Positions 18,460 through 26,845 of a DNA stretch of 64,000 nucleotides are shown in pieces. The DNA comes from Vicinamibacterales bacterium (GTDB lineage: Bacteria > Acidobacteriota > Vicinamibacteria > Vicinamibacterales > 2-12-FULL-66-21), in assembly GCA_036496585.1 (NCBI GenBank), contig DASXLB010000033.1, positions 100,078 through 164,077 on the forward strand, written 5' to 3'. Each line of letters starts with the position of its first letter. Positions within the stretch are counted from its first letter, which is position 1. The notes below the pieces were generated by a model. The model was not told the origin of the DNA. It saw only the letters and a program-made list of their open reading frames with translations, and ran no database searches. Position numbers and translations under genes: made by a program.

Positions 18460-19478
18460 GATCGCTTCGCCGTGACGTCATGATCGGGGCCGTACTCTGG
18501 ACGCTGGGGCTGCTCGGCACTTGGGCGCTGGCGTTGACGTTTCACCGCGCGGCGTTCCAGTGGATCGCGGTGGTGCACGGCTCTCCGCACCTTCTGATGC
18601 TCGGCACGATCCTCGTGACGGTCGCGGGATACGTGATCGTTCGACGCGGCCTGTCACCGCTCGACACGATGCGGCGAAGCCTCGGCGCTGTGCGCACCGG
18701 CGCGGCCGAGCGAGTCGAGGGCCGCTTCCCCGCCGAAGTCCAGCCGCTCGTCGTCGAGCTGAATGCCCTGCTCCTGCACCAGCAGCAGGCGGTGAGGCGG
18801 GCGCACGCGAAAGCGGGCGACCTGGCCCACGGCCTGAAGACCCCGCTCGCGATCCTGACGCACGAAGCGGAGCGCGCGGCGGCGAACGGACAGACCGATC
18901 TCGCCGCCGGGATCAGCGAACAGGTCGAACGGATGCGCCGGCAGATCGAGTATCACCTCGCGCACGCGCGCGCCGCCGCCTCGGGCGCCACCGCGGGAGC
19001 CCGCGCGCCGATCGCCGAGTCGGCGCAGGCACTGGCGCGGACGATGCTGCGGCTCCATGCCGAGCGGGGCGTGGCGATCGAGATCAGCGTCGATCCGGCG
19101 CATCACGTCCGGTGCGACCGCGCCGATCTCGACGAGATGCTCGGGAATCTGCTCGACAACGCCTGCAAGTGGGGGCGCGGACAGGTGACCGTCACCTCCG
19201 TGTTCATTCCGCCTGAAGGCGACAGCCGCGCGGACGCCCCGCAGAACGGCGCGATCGCGATCGTGGTCGAGGACGATGGGCCCGGGATCGAGCCGGCGCT
19301 CCGCGACGCCGTCCTGCAGCGCGGCGTGCGCGCTGACGAAGCCGCGCCTGGATCGGGGCTGGGCCTGGCGATCGTACGTGAATTGGCGGAGTTGTATGAC
19401 GGACGCGTGTCGCTCGACGCCGCACCGGCCGGCGGTCTCTCGGCCAAGCTGACGCTGCCGGCTGCGCCCGCCCGCTGA
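18456..19478 (+). CDS. Sensor histidine kinase with minimal extracytoplasmic loop
   Basis: The 340-residue kinase starts with GTG overlapping the regulator stop. Two membrane helices (about 9-30 and 46-66) enclose only about 15 residues (FHRAAFQWIAVVHGSPH), so there is practically no periplasmic sensor domain. A HAMP-like linker follows, then the HisKA box with H125 in GDLAHGLKTPLAIL, the N box LDEMLGNLLDNACKWG, and G boxes VVEDDGPGIEP and GSGLGLAIVRELAEL. It is PhoQ-like in the catalytic part. Signal detection is probably within the membrane or through a partner protein, and the divergent single-helix protein is a candidate (inference). Confidence 0.9.
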   Translation: MRSLRRDVMIGAVLWTLGLLGTWALALTFHRAAFQWIAVVHGSPHLLMLGTILVTVAGYVIVRRGLSPLDTMRRSLGAVRTGAAERVEGRFPAEVQPLVVELNALLLHQQQAVRRAHAKAGDLAHGLKTPLAILTHEAERAAANGQTDLAAGISEQVERMRRQIEYHLAHARAAASGATAGARAPIAESAQALARTMLRLHAERGVAIEISVDPAHHVRCDRADLDEMLGNLLDNACKWGRGQVTVTSVFIPPEGDSRADAPQNGAIAIVVEDDGPGIEPALRDAVLQRGVRADEAAPGSGLGLAIVRELAELYDGRVSLDAAPAGGLSAKLTLPAAPAR

Positions 19479-19580
19479 CAGGTTTCAGCTATCGGCTCGC
19501 AACATTTCCCAGACGCAATGGCGTGCGCGAAGAACCGCGTGCGGCCACGCGACGAAAATGACCTCGGGAAACCCAACCCC

Positions 19581-20462
19581 TCACCCCGCGCGCGTGCCGT
19601 CGGGGACGGGCCATTCCGGCTGCGCGAAGGCGGGCCGCAGCCCGTCGGCAAAGCCGATGTCGAACAGCATCCCTTCCGAGAGCTGTCCGCGGATCGTCCT
19701 GGGCGCGAGGTTGACGACGAACAGGCACTGGCGGCCGACGATGGCGTCGAGCGACGGCCGTTCGGTTCGGATACCGGCCACGATCGTGCGCTCGCGATCC
19801 GCGAACGCGACGGTGAGCACCGCCAGCCGGTCGGCGCCGGCCAGCGGCACGGCGTCCCGAATCGTCCCGGCACGGACGTCGAGCTGCTCCAGCACGACGT
19901 GGTCGATCGCCGGCTTGATCGGCGCCGCCGGGAACGCGCGCGCCGCGCCGCCGGGCTCGTGGCCGGCGAGGATCCGCTCGACTTGCGCGAGGTGATTGCG
20001 ATCGTGCCCCGCGTAGAGCGACAGCATGTGCGCGATGCTCTCTTCGCCGCGTTCGGCGTGCACGCCGAAACGGCAGAGCTCTTCGCCGGTGAGTCGCCGC
20101 ACGAGCAGCAGATTGGCGCCGCGCAACGCGGCAAAGAGCGACAGCGAGGCAAACGCGTCGCTCGACGCGGCCTGCTGGGAATCGACCCACGCATTCTGAT
20201 CAAACGCCTGAATCGGCCCGCCGGCCGCTGACAGAATCTGGCGGAGACGGAACGCGAACACGATCTCGCTGTCGGCGAGGTGCGACACGATCTCGGCGAT
20301 CGACCAGCGGTCGGCAGACGGCCGGCGCTGCAATTCCGTCGTCGAGCGGCCGGCGATCAAATGGCCGATGGCCGAGGCGGTCGACGCCATGATGTCGAGC
20401 GGCTCGGCGCCCACCGCGAGCGCGAGCAGGCGGGCCGTGTACTCGGCAAACGTTTCACGCAT
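19581..20462 (-). CDS. DinB-like domain fused to a tRNA-binding (EMAP/CsaA/MetRS-type) domain
   Basis: In this 293-residue protein, residues 1-170 form a DinB/YfiT-like four-helix bundle with metal-ligand histidines (WSIAEIVSHLADSEIVF and LSLYAGHDRNHLAQVERIL). Residues about 185-290 match the OB-fold tRNA-binding domain found in CsaA and at the C-terminus of methionyl-tRNA synthetase (LDVRAGTIRDAVPL; LFVVNLAPRTIRGQLSEGML; PEWPVPDGTRAG). Both halves look intact. The fusion is unusual. It overlaps the upstream DinB gene by 8 nt and is the third gene of an ADOP-DinB-DinB/OB operon. Role unknown: DinB enzymes are thiol- or metal-dependent transferases, while the OB domain may bind RNA. Confidence 0.82.
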   Translation of the reverse strand: MRETFAEYTARLLALAVGAEPLDIMASTASAIGHLIAGRSTTELQRRPSADRWSIAEIVSHLADSEIVFAFRLRQILSAAGGPIQAFDQNAWVDSQQAASSDAFASLSLFAALRGANLLLVRRLTGEELCRFGVHAERGEESIAHMLSLYAGHDRNHLAQVERILAGHEPGGAARAFPAAPIKPAIDHVVLEQLDVRAGTIRDAVPLAGADRLAVLTVAFADRERTIVAGIRTERPSLDAIVGRQCLFVVNLAPRTIRGQLSEGMLFDIGFADGLRPAFAQPEWPVPDGTRAG

Positions 20463-21000
20463 CGGGATGCCAGTCCTGCAGCAGGCTGAAATAGCGCGTC
20501 CACGGACCGACGTGGCGGCCGAAGGCGCGCGTCAGGATGCGCCCGACCTGCGACACGTGCGCCATGTCGTGCGCCGCCCACGTCGCGAGCAGCTGCCCGA
20601 GCGTCACCGTGCCGAACTCGGGATGCTCGCCGGTCATGCGCAGGTGCGGCGCCGTCAGCGCGAGGCGATCGAGCGTGTCGACGTTGGCGCGCCGCAGCTG
20701 GCCGAACTCGCCGACCAGCGCCTCGGCGTCCCAGCCGCGGTACCGCTCGAAGCCGGCTTCCCGATCGAACGGCGGAAAACGCCCGCCGCCGGCGAGAATG
20801 CGCTCGACGCGCGGCGGCCAGTCGGTGATCTCGGCGTCGGCGAGATGCGCGAGCACCTCGACCGCGGTCCAGGCCCCCGAACGCTCGCGCCACTCGAGCG
20901 CGGCGCGCGGCGCGCCGGCCACCAGCCCTTCGATCACGCGCGGGGCCTGCAGCAGGCTGCCGCGCACGTCCTGGATCGTCAGATGGGTCATCGTCGTCAT
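20455..21000 (-). CDS. DinB family protein
   Basis: A 181-residue DinB/DUF664-type helical bundle. Metal-ligand histidines are seen in WTAVEVLAHLADAEITDWP and in LLATWAAHDMAHVSQVGRIL, the typical first-helix H and C-terminal HxxxH pattern. Such proteins bind a divalent metal and many use low-molecular thiols as cosubstrates. Its start overlaps the stop of ADOP 5 by 4 nt, and its stop overlaps the next gene by 8 nt, so translation of all three is coupled. Confidence 0.88.
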   Translation of the reverse strand: MTTMTHLTIQDVRGSLLQAPRVIEGLVAGAPRAALEWRERSGAWTAVEVLAHLADAEITDWPPRVERILAGGGRFPPFDREAGFERYRGWDAEALVGEFGQLRRANVDTLDRLALTAPHLRMTGEHPEFGTVTLGQLLATWAAHDMAHVSQVGRILTRAFGRHVGPWTRYFSLLQDWHPDA

Positions 21001-23414
21001 TGTGTGCTCAGAGCCTCGCTCGGCTCGACGCGCCGGATCGGCAGCGCCGCGATGATTGCCGCCGCCACACCGGCGACGGCGAGGACCCCGCCGGCAGCCG
21101 CGAACGGCCCGACGGCGATCGGATCGACCTCGAAGAGCACCGTACGCAGCGCCGGCGCGGCGGCGGCGGCACCGGCCAGGCCGATCGCCAGCCCGGCCAG
21201 GATCGGCCGCGCCGCGTCGGCGACGAGCAGACGCAGGTTGTCACGTCCCGCGGCGCCAAGCGCCGCGCGGATCGCCATCTCGCGCCGCCGCATCGCCACG
21301 CTGAACGACGTCACCGCGTAGACACCGGCGGCGGCGAGCGCCAGCCCGATCGCCGCGAAGGCGCCGACGATCTGCAGATTGAGCCGGCGGGGCGCCAGCG
21401 CCGCCGCGAACGCATCATCCATCGATTGGATCGCCGAGGCCGGCACGTCGGGATCGACGGCCTTCAGCGCGCGGCGGAACGGATCGCGCAGCACGGCCGG
21501 GTCGCCGCTCGTCCGCACGCCCCAGTACATGTTGTTGGCCAGCCACTGCACGGTCGCGTCGGGCACCTGCGGGATCGGCACGTAGACATCGGGCGTCACC
21601 TCGGCGTCGAAGCCGTAGTGCTTGACGTCGCCGACGACGCCGACGATGCGCGCGTGGCGCGGCGGATCGGTATCGGCGACCGCGAGGTCGGCGCCGATCG
21701 CCGCCGCTTCTGTCCAGTAGCGTGTCGCCAGCGTCCGGCTGATCAGCACCACCGCCTCGCTCGCTGCCAGGTCATGATCGTCGAACGATCGTCCCGCAAT
21801 CAGCGGCAGCCCGAAGGTCCGAATATAGGTTGGACTGATCATCCGGTACTGCGCCTGGCCGCGCTCGGCGGGCGGCGGTGCGGGCCGATCGCCCGGCCAG
21901 ACGTCGGCGGTCGCGTGGTAGCCGTTGAGCGGCACGACGTTCACGGCGGCGGCGTCCTCGACGCCGGGAATGGCGAGCAGGCGCGGCCGCAGATCCTCGA
22001 CGAAGCGCGCCGCCTGGCGGGTGTGCGGATATCGTCCACGCGGCAGCGCCAGCCGCGCGGTCAGGAGGCCCTCACTGCGCACGCCGGGATCGACGCGCTG
22101 CAGGCGGGCGACGCTGCGCGCCAGGACCACCGCCGTCACGATCAGCATCGACGCGACGGCGACTTCGGCGGCGACGAGCGCGGCCCGCAGCCGGCGGTTC
22201 GCCGGCGACGCGGCGCGGGCGCTGCGCAGCGAGGTGCCGCGGCCCAGGCGCACGGCCGGCAGGACGCCGGCGGCGAGCGCGGTCAGCAACACGAGCGCCA
22301 GCGTCGCCGCGATCGTCCGCGGCGCCAGCGCCGACGGCGGCACCAGCGCCAGCAGGTCGGCCGGCGCCAGCCGGGCCAGCAGACGCACGGCGGCGCCGTG
22401 CAGCAGCAGGCCGCCGGCACCGCCGCCCGCCGCCACGATCAGTGTCTCGATCGCGATCTGCCGCACGCATCGCAGCCGCGAGGCGCCCAGCGCGGCGCGC
22501 ACGGCGAACTCGTGCTCGCGGCGGAGCGCCGACGCCAGGAAGAGGTTCGCGGCGTTCGCGCCTGCCACCAGCAGGACCAGCACGACCGCGGCCTGGAGCA
22601 GAAGGAGCACGGGCCGCTGCCCCGCAGTCAGGGCCTGCTGCCACGGCTGCACGAGGGTGCCGGCATGGGTCGCGTTGGTCGCCGGATACGCGGCGCGCAG
22701 CTGCACCATGATCGCATCGAGATCGGAGCGCGCCTGCGCGACGGTGACGCCGGGACGCAGCCGCGCCACCGCGCGCAGGAAGCCGGCGTCACGCGTCGCA
22801 CGCCGTGGATCGGTGTCCATCGCGAACGGCGCCACGAGCTCGGCGTCGCGCACCGGCGTCACGAAGGCGGCCGGCAGCACGCCAACGACCGTATAGGCGT
22901 CGCCGTTGAGCACCAGGGTGGCGCCGAGCGCGGAGGCGCTCGCGCCGAAGCGGCGCACCCAGAAACCATGCGTCAGTACCACGACGCGGACGCCCGCCCC
23001 ACGCTCGTCGTCGGGACCGAGCGCGCGTCCGAGCGCCATCCGCGCTCCGGTGATCGCGAAAAATGACGACGACGTCCGCATCCCCTGCAGCCGCTCGGCG
23101 TCGCCGCCGGTGAGGTTGGCGCTCCATTGAAACGCCGCCGCCATCCGGTCGAACGAGCGGTTGCCGTCCCGCAGATCGCGGTAGTCGGCGATCGACAGCG
23201 GCTCGCGGGCCGAGTCGGGACGCGTTTGATCGACCGTCACCAGCCGCGCCGCGTCGGGAAACGGCAGCGGGCTGAGGATGACGGCGTCGACGAGCGCGAA
23301 CACCGCAGTGTTGGCGCCGATGGCGACCGCGAGGATCGCGGCGATCGAAACGGCGAGCGGGAGCTGCGCCGCGAGCGCGCGGCAGGCGTAGCGGAGGTCG
23401 GCGAGGATGGTCAC
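20997..23414 (-). CDS. ABC transporter permease, ADOP family (5)
   Basis: An 805-residue ADOP permease beginning MTILADLRYACRALAAQLPL and ending LPIRRVEPSEALSTQ. Both FtsX blocks are present (first LLLQAAVVLVLLVAGANAAN; second RRREMAIRAALGAAGRDNLR). It heads an operon with the two DinB genes. An ADOP coupled to enzymes rather than to another permease is the odd point here. Confidence 0.88.
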   Translation of the reverse strand: MTILADLRYACRALAAQLPLAVSIAAILAVAIGANTAVFALVDAVILSPLPFPDAARLVTVDQTRPDSAREPLSIADYRDLRDGNRSFDRMAAAFQWSANLTGGDAERLQGMRTSSSFFAITGARMALGRALGPDDERGAGVRVVVLTHGFWVRRFGASASALGATLVLNGDAYTVVGVLPAAFVTPVRDAELVAPFAMDTDPRRATRDAGFLRAVARLRPGVTVAQARSDLDAIMVQLRAAYPATNATHAGTLVQPWQQALTAGQRPVLLLLQAAVVLVLLVAGANAANLFLASALRREHEFAVRAALGASRLRCVRQIAIETLIVAAGGGAGGLLLHGAAVRLLARLAPADLLALVPPSALAPRTIAATLALVLLTALAAGVLPAVRLGRGTSLRSARAASPANRRLRAALVAAEVAVASMLIVTAVVLARSVARLQRVDPGVRSEGLLTARLALPRGRYPHTRQAARFVEDLRPRLLAIPGVEDAAAVNVVPLNGYHATADVWPGDRPAPPPAERGQAQYRMISPTYIRTFGLPLIAGRSFDDHDLAASEAVVLISRTLATRYWTEAAAIGADLAVADTDPPRHARIVGVVGDVKHYGFDAEVTPDVYVPIPQVPDATVQWLANNMYWGVRTSGDPAVLRDPFRRALKAVDPDVPASAIQSMDDAFAAALAPRRLNLQIVGAFAAIGLALAAAGVYAVTSFSVAMRRREMAIRAALGAAGRDNLRLLVADAARPILAGLAIGLAGAAAAAPALRTVLFEVDPIAVGPFAAAGGVLAVAGVAAAIIAALPIRRVEPSEALSTQ

Positions 23415-23482
23415 GCGGTCAGGCTATCGCCCCGCCGCGTGCCACTCCAGCGAATCGTTGTCCTGCGATCGATGAACGCCGC

Positions 23483-24430
23483 TCATGCGAGGCGATCGCG
23501 CCGCAGCCCGAACGGCGCCGGCGGCCGCCCGCTCCGCGCCGGCAGCGCGCGCGCCGCGAGCAGGTCGAGGAAGTCGACGATGTAAGGGGGATCCGGTACT
23601 GCGGCGAGCGTCGCCGCCACCCAGTGCCGCCGCATGCCGCGCCGCGTCAGCGACAGGGGCACGACGCCGCCCGACGCGATCGCCCGCTCGGCCGACCAGC
23701 GCGGCAGGATGCCGACGCCGGTGCCGGCCCGCGCCAGCTCGATCATCGCTTCGGTGAGCATGATGAACGAGACGCGCGCCGGCGTCAGCCCGGCAGGCCG
23801 CAGCAGGCGGCGCAGCACGAAGCTCTCCTCCGGCACGCTGCTGTAGAGCAGCAGGTGCTGCCGCGCCAGATCCTGCGGGTCGAGCCAGCGCCGCCTGGCG
23901 AGCGCATCGCTCTTGGCGACGATCGCCACCATCTCGTCGGCGAAGAGCGGCCGCAGCCGCAGATGGGTGTCCTTGCGCGGGTCGATCAGGATCGCCAGAT
24001 CGACGCGGCCGTCAAGAAGCGCGCGCCTCGGCTGCTCGGTGGCGTCGGCGGCCACGTGCACGTCGACGCGCGGATGCTTGCGCCGGAAGGACGTCAGCAG
24101 CGGCGCCAGCCAGTGGTAGCCGGTGTTGCACTCGGTGCAGACGCGGATGCTGCCGTCGGTGTGGCCGGCGAGCCGCTGCAGGTCGGCTTCCGCACGGGTC
24201 AGCTCCGGCAGGACACGCTGCGCGGTGTCGAGCACCCGCCGTCCGGCCGCGGTCAGGACCAGGCGGCGGCCGAGACGGATGAAGAAGGGGGTGCCGAGGC
24301 GCGATTCAATGTCGCGGAGCTGGTGGCTGAGCGCCGATTGCGTGAGGCACAGGCGCTCGGCGGCGGCGGTCATGCTGCCGGCACCGGCGATCTCGGCGAC
24401 AAGCCGCAGGTGCCGGACCTCGAGGTCCAC
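23483..24430 (-). CDS. LysR family regulator, MetR-like
   Basis: The 315-residue protein has an N-terminal winged helix-turn-helix (MTAAAERLCLTQSALSHQL, residues 20-38) and a periplasmic-binding-like effector domain from about residue 90. The segments RVCTECNTGYHWLAPLL and LARAGTGVGILPRW match MetR, the homocysteine-responsive activator of methionine genes, more than generic LysR proteins. No methionine gene lies beside it; the divergent side is the small gap toward the DUF4412 gene. MetR-type function is a likely but unproven reading. Confidence 0.85.
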   Translation of the reverse strand: MDLEVRHLRLVAEIAGAGSMTAAAERLCLTQSALSHQLRDIESRLGTPFFIRLGRRLVLTAAGRRVLDTAQRVLPELTRAEADLQRLAGHTDGSIRVCTECNTGYHWLAPLLTSFRRKHPRVDVHVAADATEQPRRALLDGRVDLAILIDPRKDTHLRLRPLFADEMVAIVAKSDALARRRWLDPQDLARQHLLLYSSVPEESFVLRRLLRPAGLTPARVSFIMLTEAMIELARAGTGVGILPRWSAERAIASGGVVPLSLTRRGMRRHWVAATLAAVPDPPYIVDFLDLLAARALPARSGRPPAPFGLRRDRLA

Positions 24431-24485
24431 GGCCGCATCCTACCATGAGCCCTACTCATGGACTCGGACAAGACCGATGAGTCGT

Positions 24486-25340
24486 CTACTGCCGGCCGCG
24501 CCGCCCCATCCGTCCCAACGGCGAGTCCGTCTTCTGGTATCCCGCCGGCGCCTGGAAGGTGGCGTCGGTGAACGACTGGCGGCGGACGTCGCTCAGTTCA
24601 TAGGTCGCGGACGCCTGGCCGCCGGCATAAGTGATCGTGCGCACTGGCACGCCGCTGAAGCCCTGCTCTTCCGGCGTGCCGATGTGAAACAGCTCCGACG
24701 CGCTCACGGCCTGCGTCATGCCGGGCGGCATCATCTTCTGGAAGAAGGCGGCCATGTCTTTCGATACGGCGAAGTCGGCGATCGTGAAGCCGAGGGCCTT
24801 CGGATCGACCGTGCACAGATCCTGCACCTTCTGGCCGTCCTTGGTGCCTTCGTAGTTGTCGCACGTCCACTTACCGACCGTGTCGGTGCCGGTCTTGCGG
24901 TAGACCGTCTTCGACGTCGACGCGGCGCCGGCCATCGCCCGTCCGGCCGCGCCGGCGCGGCCCATCAGCGCCTCCATCTGCGCCCGCTGCTCGGGTGTCA
25001 TGTTCTTCGCCGCGGCCTGCATCTGCGCCATCGCCGAGGACATCTGCTGGCTGATCGCGTCGACGTCGGCCTGGGTGATCTCGCTGTAAGTCTTGTGGTC
25101 GTTGTCGATGATCGTCATGACCTGGCGTCCACCGTCGAAGACCATCGACTGCGACGCGCCGCCGGGACCGGCGATCTCGGCGCGCATCCGGTGCTGCTCG
25201 ATCTGGATCTGGTTCGTCTTCGCCTCGCCGCCGGCTCTGATCACTTTCTGGACGATCAGCACGCCGTCGGCTGCCCAGGCGGGTAGCGCCACTGCGCAGA
25301 CGACGCCCGCCAGGCACACGGTTCTCACCAGCGATCTCAT
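24486..25340 (-). CDS. DUF4412 family exported protein
   Basis: A 284-residue protein with signal peptide (VRTVCLAGVVCAVALPAWAA) and the DUF4412 core: VLIVQKVI, IEQHRMRAEIAGPGG, GGRQVMTIIDNDHKTYSEI. In the middle is a Met/Ala/Gln-rich helical stretch (MSSAMAQMQAAAKNM, EQRAQMEALMGRAGAAG), probably a coiled coil. The pair Cys-Asp around KWTCDNYEG and DLCTVDP may form a disulfide. ATG 25340 has a good ribosome-binding site (caggaggcg). Function unknown. Confidence 0.8.
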   Translation of the reverse strand: MRSLVRTVCLAGVVCAVALPAWAADGVLIVQKVIRAGGEAKTNQIQIEQHRMRAEIAGPGGASQSMVFDGGRQVMTIIDNDHKTYSEITQADVDAISQQMSSAMAQMQAAAKNMTPEQRAQMEALMGRAGAAGRAMAGAASTSKTVYRKTGTDTVGKWTCDNYEGTKDGQKVQDLCTVDPKALGFTIADFAVSKDMAAFFQKMMPPGMTQAVSASELFHIGTPEEQGFSGVPVRTITYAGGQASATYELSDVRRQSFTDATFQAPAGYQKTDSPLGRMGRRGRQ

Positions 25341-25435
25341 GACGCCTCCTGAAGATACCGCGCCATTATGGCATCGGTTGCCGTCATCGGGCGCGGAGAG
25401 TCGAAGGTGTCTCATGAGTGTCGGTTGCAATCGCC

Positions 25436-25523
25436 GCGAGCGAGCGCAGCGAGTGAGCCACGCGAACGGAGCGCGGCGCGCGAGAGAGCGTGTACGGGAG
25501 TCCGAGGGGCGAAGCCCCTCGGG
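25436..25523 (+). repeat. Dispersed repeat, copy 1, ending in a perfect hairpin
   Basis: The segment begins gcgagcgagcgcagcgagtg, contains agccacgcgaacggagcgcg, and ends in ccgaggggc-gaa-gcccctcgg (25502-25522), a perfect 9-bp stem with a GAA triloop. The hairpin lies 6 nt downstream of the stop of the MHS transporter gene (minus strand) and may act as its transcript end. Homologous to 33475-33582 on the other strand and partly to 17070-17116. Confidence 0.75.
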
Positions 25524-25528
25524 TGAGA

Positions 25529-26845
25529 CTAGAGGACCGTGTCCTTCGTCTCGTGCGTCATCAGCAGCCCGACGAGCGTCAGCGCCGCCATGCCGGTCAG
25601 GTAGTACCCGACGTACTGAAGCCCATAGCTCCTGGCGAGCCAGGTGGCAGCGTAGGGGGCGAGCGAGGCCCCGAGAATACCGGCGAGGTTGAACGTCAGC
25701 GAACTGCCGGTGTAGCGGACGGCGGTCGGGAAGAGCTCCGAGAGCGCCGTGCCGAGCGGTCCATAGGTGAGACCCATCAGCGCGAGCCCGACCGCCATGG
25801 CCAGCATGACGCCGCCGGTACCGGCCTGCAGCCAGGGCGCAAGCGCGAACCCGAAGGCGCCGATCGCAACGGTGACGGCAACCAGGGTGCTGCGCCGGCC
25901 GGCACGATCGGCGACCACCGCCGAGAGCGGAATGGTCAGCGCGAAGAATAGAATCCCGAACAACTGGATCCACAGGAACTGCTGGCGGGTGAACCCGAGC
26001 ACGCTCGTGCCCCAATTGAGCGCGAACACCGTCATCAGATAGAACAGGACGAAGGTCGCGACCGACATCAACGTGCCGCGGACGAGCGCGCCGGAATGCC
26101 TGGTGATCACCGCGCCGATCGGCAGCGCAACGCGTTCGCGGCGCTCGATCGCCTCGCGGAACACCGGCGTCTCGTGGATGCGCAGCCGTACGTAGAGGCC
26201 GACGATGACGAGCGCGGCGCTGGCGAGGAACGGAATGCGCCAGGCGAAGCGAAAGAACTGGTCGTTGGTGAAGAGCGTCGAGATCACGAGGAAGACGCTG
26301 GCGGAGCAGGTGAAGCCGACCGGCGCGCCGAGCTGCGGGAACATGCCGTACCAGGCACGCCGGCCGGGTGGCGCGTTCTCGATGGCCAGGAGCACGGCGC
26401 CTCCCCATTCGCCGCCAAGGCCGAGCCCTTGTCCGAACCGGCACAGCGCCAGCAGCACCGGCGCGGCGACGCCGACGCTCGCGTAGGTCGGCAGCAGGCC
26501 GATGCTCACGGTGGAAATCCCCATCGTCAGCAGCGCGGCCACCAGCGTCGTTTTGCGCCCGACCCGATCCCCGAAATGGCCGAACACCGCCGATCCAATC
26601 GGCCTGGCGAAGAATGCGATGGCGAACGTGGCGAGCGACGCGAGCGTCGCGGCAGTCGGATCGGTCGCGGGAAAGAAGAGCCGAGGGAATACGAGGACCG
26701 CGGCGGTTGCGTAGATGTAGAAATCGAAGAACTCGATCGCGGTGCCGATCAGACTGGCGAACAGGACCTGGCGCGGCGAGTTGACGATCGGATGCGCGCC
26801 AACGTCCCTGGGGTCATCGCGGTGATTGTGGCCCGCGCCGATCAC
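25529..26845 (-). CDS. MFS transporter, metabolite:H+ symporter (MHS) family
   Basis: The 438-residue protein has about 12 membrane helices. The loop GHFGDRVGRKTTLVAALL carries the MFS motif, and ASLIGTAIEFFDFYIYATAA is the typical MHS N-terminus (ProP/ShiA/KgtP group), with the conserved FDFY. Also typical is RFGQGLGLGGEWGGAVLL. It would import an organic acid or similar compound with protons. Its start codon overlaps the stop of the isomerase-like gene by 4 nt, suggesting that both act on the same compound. Confidence 0.9.
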   Translation of the reverse strand: MIGAGHNHRDDPRDVGAHPIVNSPRQVLFASLIGTAIEFFDFYIYATAAVLVFPRLFFPATDPTAATLASLATFAIAFFARPIGSAVFGHFGDRVGRKTTLVAALLTMGISTVSIGLLPTYASVGVAAPVLLALCRFGQGLGLGGEWGGAVLLAIENAPPGRRAWYGMFPQLGAPVGFTCSASVFLVISTLFTNDQFFRFAWRIPFLASAALVIVGLYVRLRIHETPVFREAIERRERVALPIGAVITRHSGALVRGTLMSVATFVLFYLMTVFALNWGTSVLGFTRQQFLWIQLFGILFFALTIPLSAVVADRAGRRSTLVAVTVAIGAFGFALAPWLQAGTGGVMLAMAVGLALMGLTYGPLGTALSELFPTAVRYTGSSLTFNLAGILGASLAPYAATWLARSYGLQYVGYYLTGMAALTLVGLLMTHETKDTVL

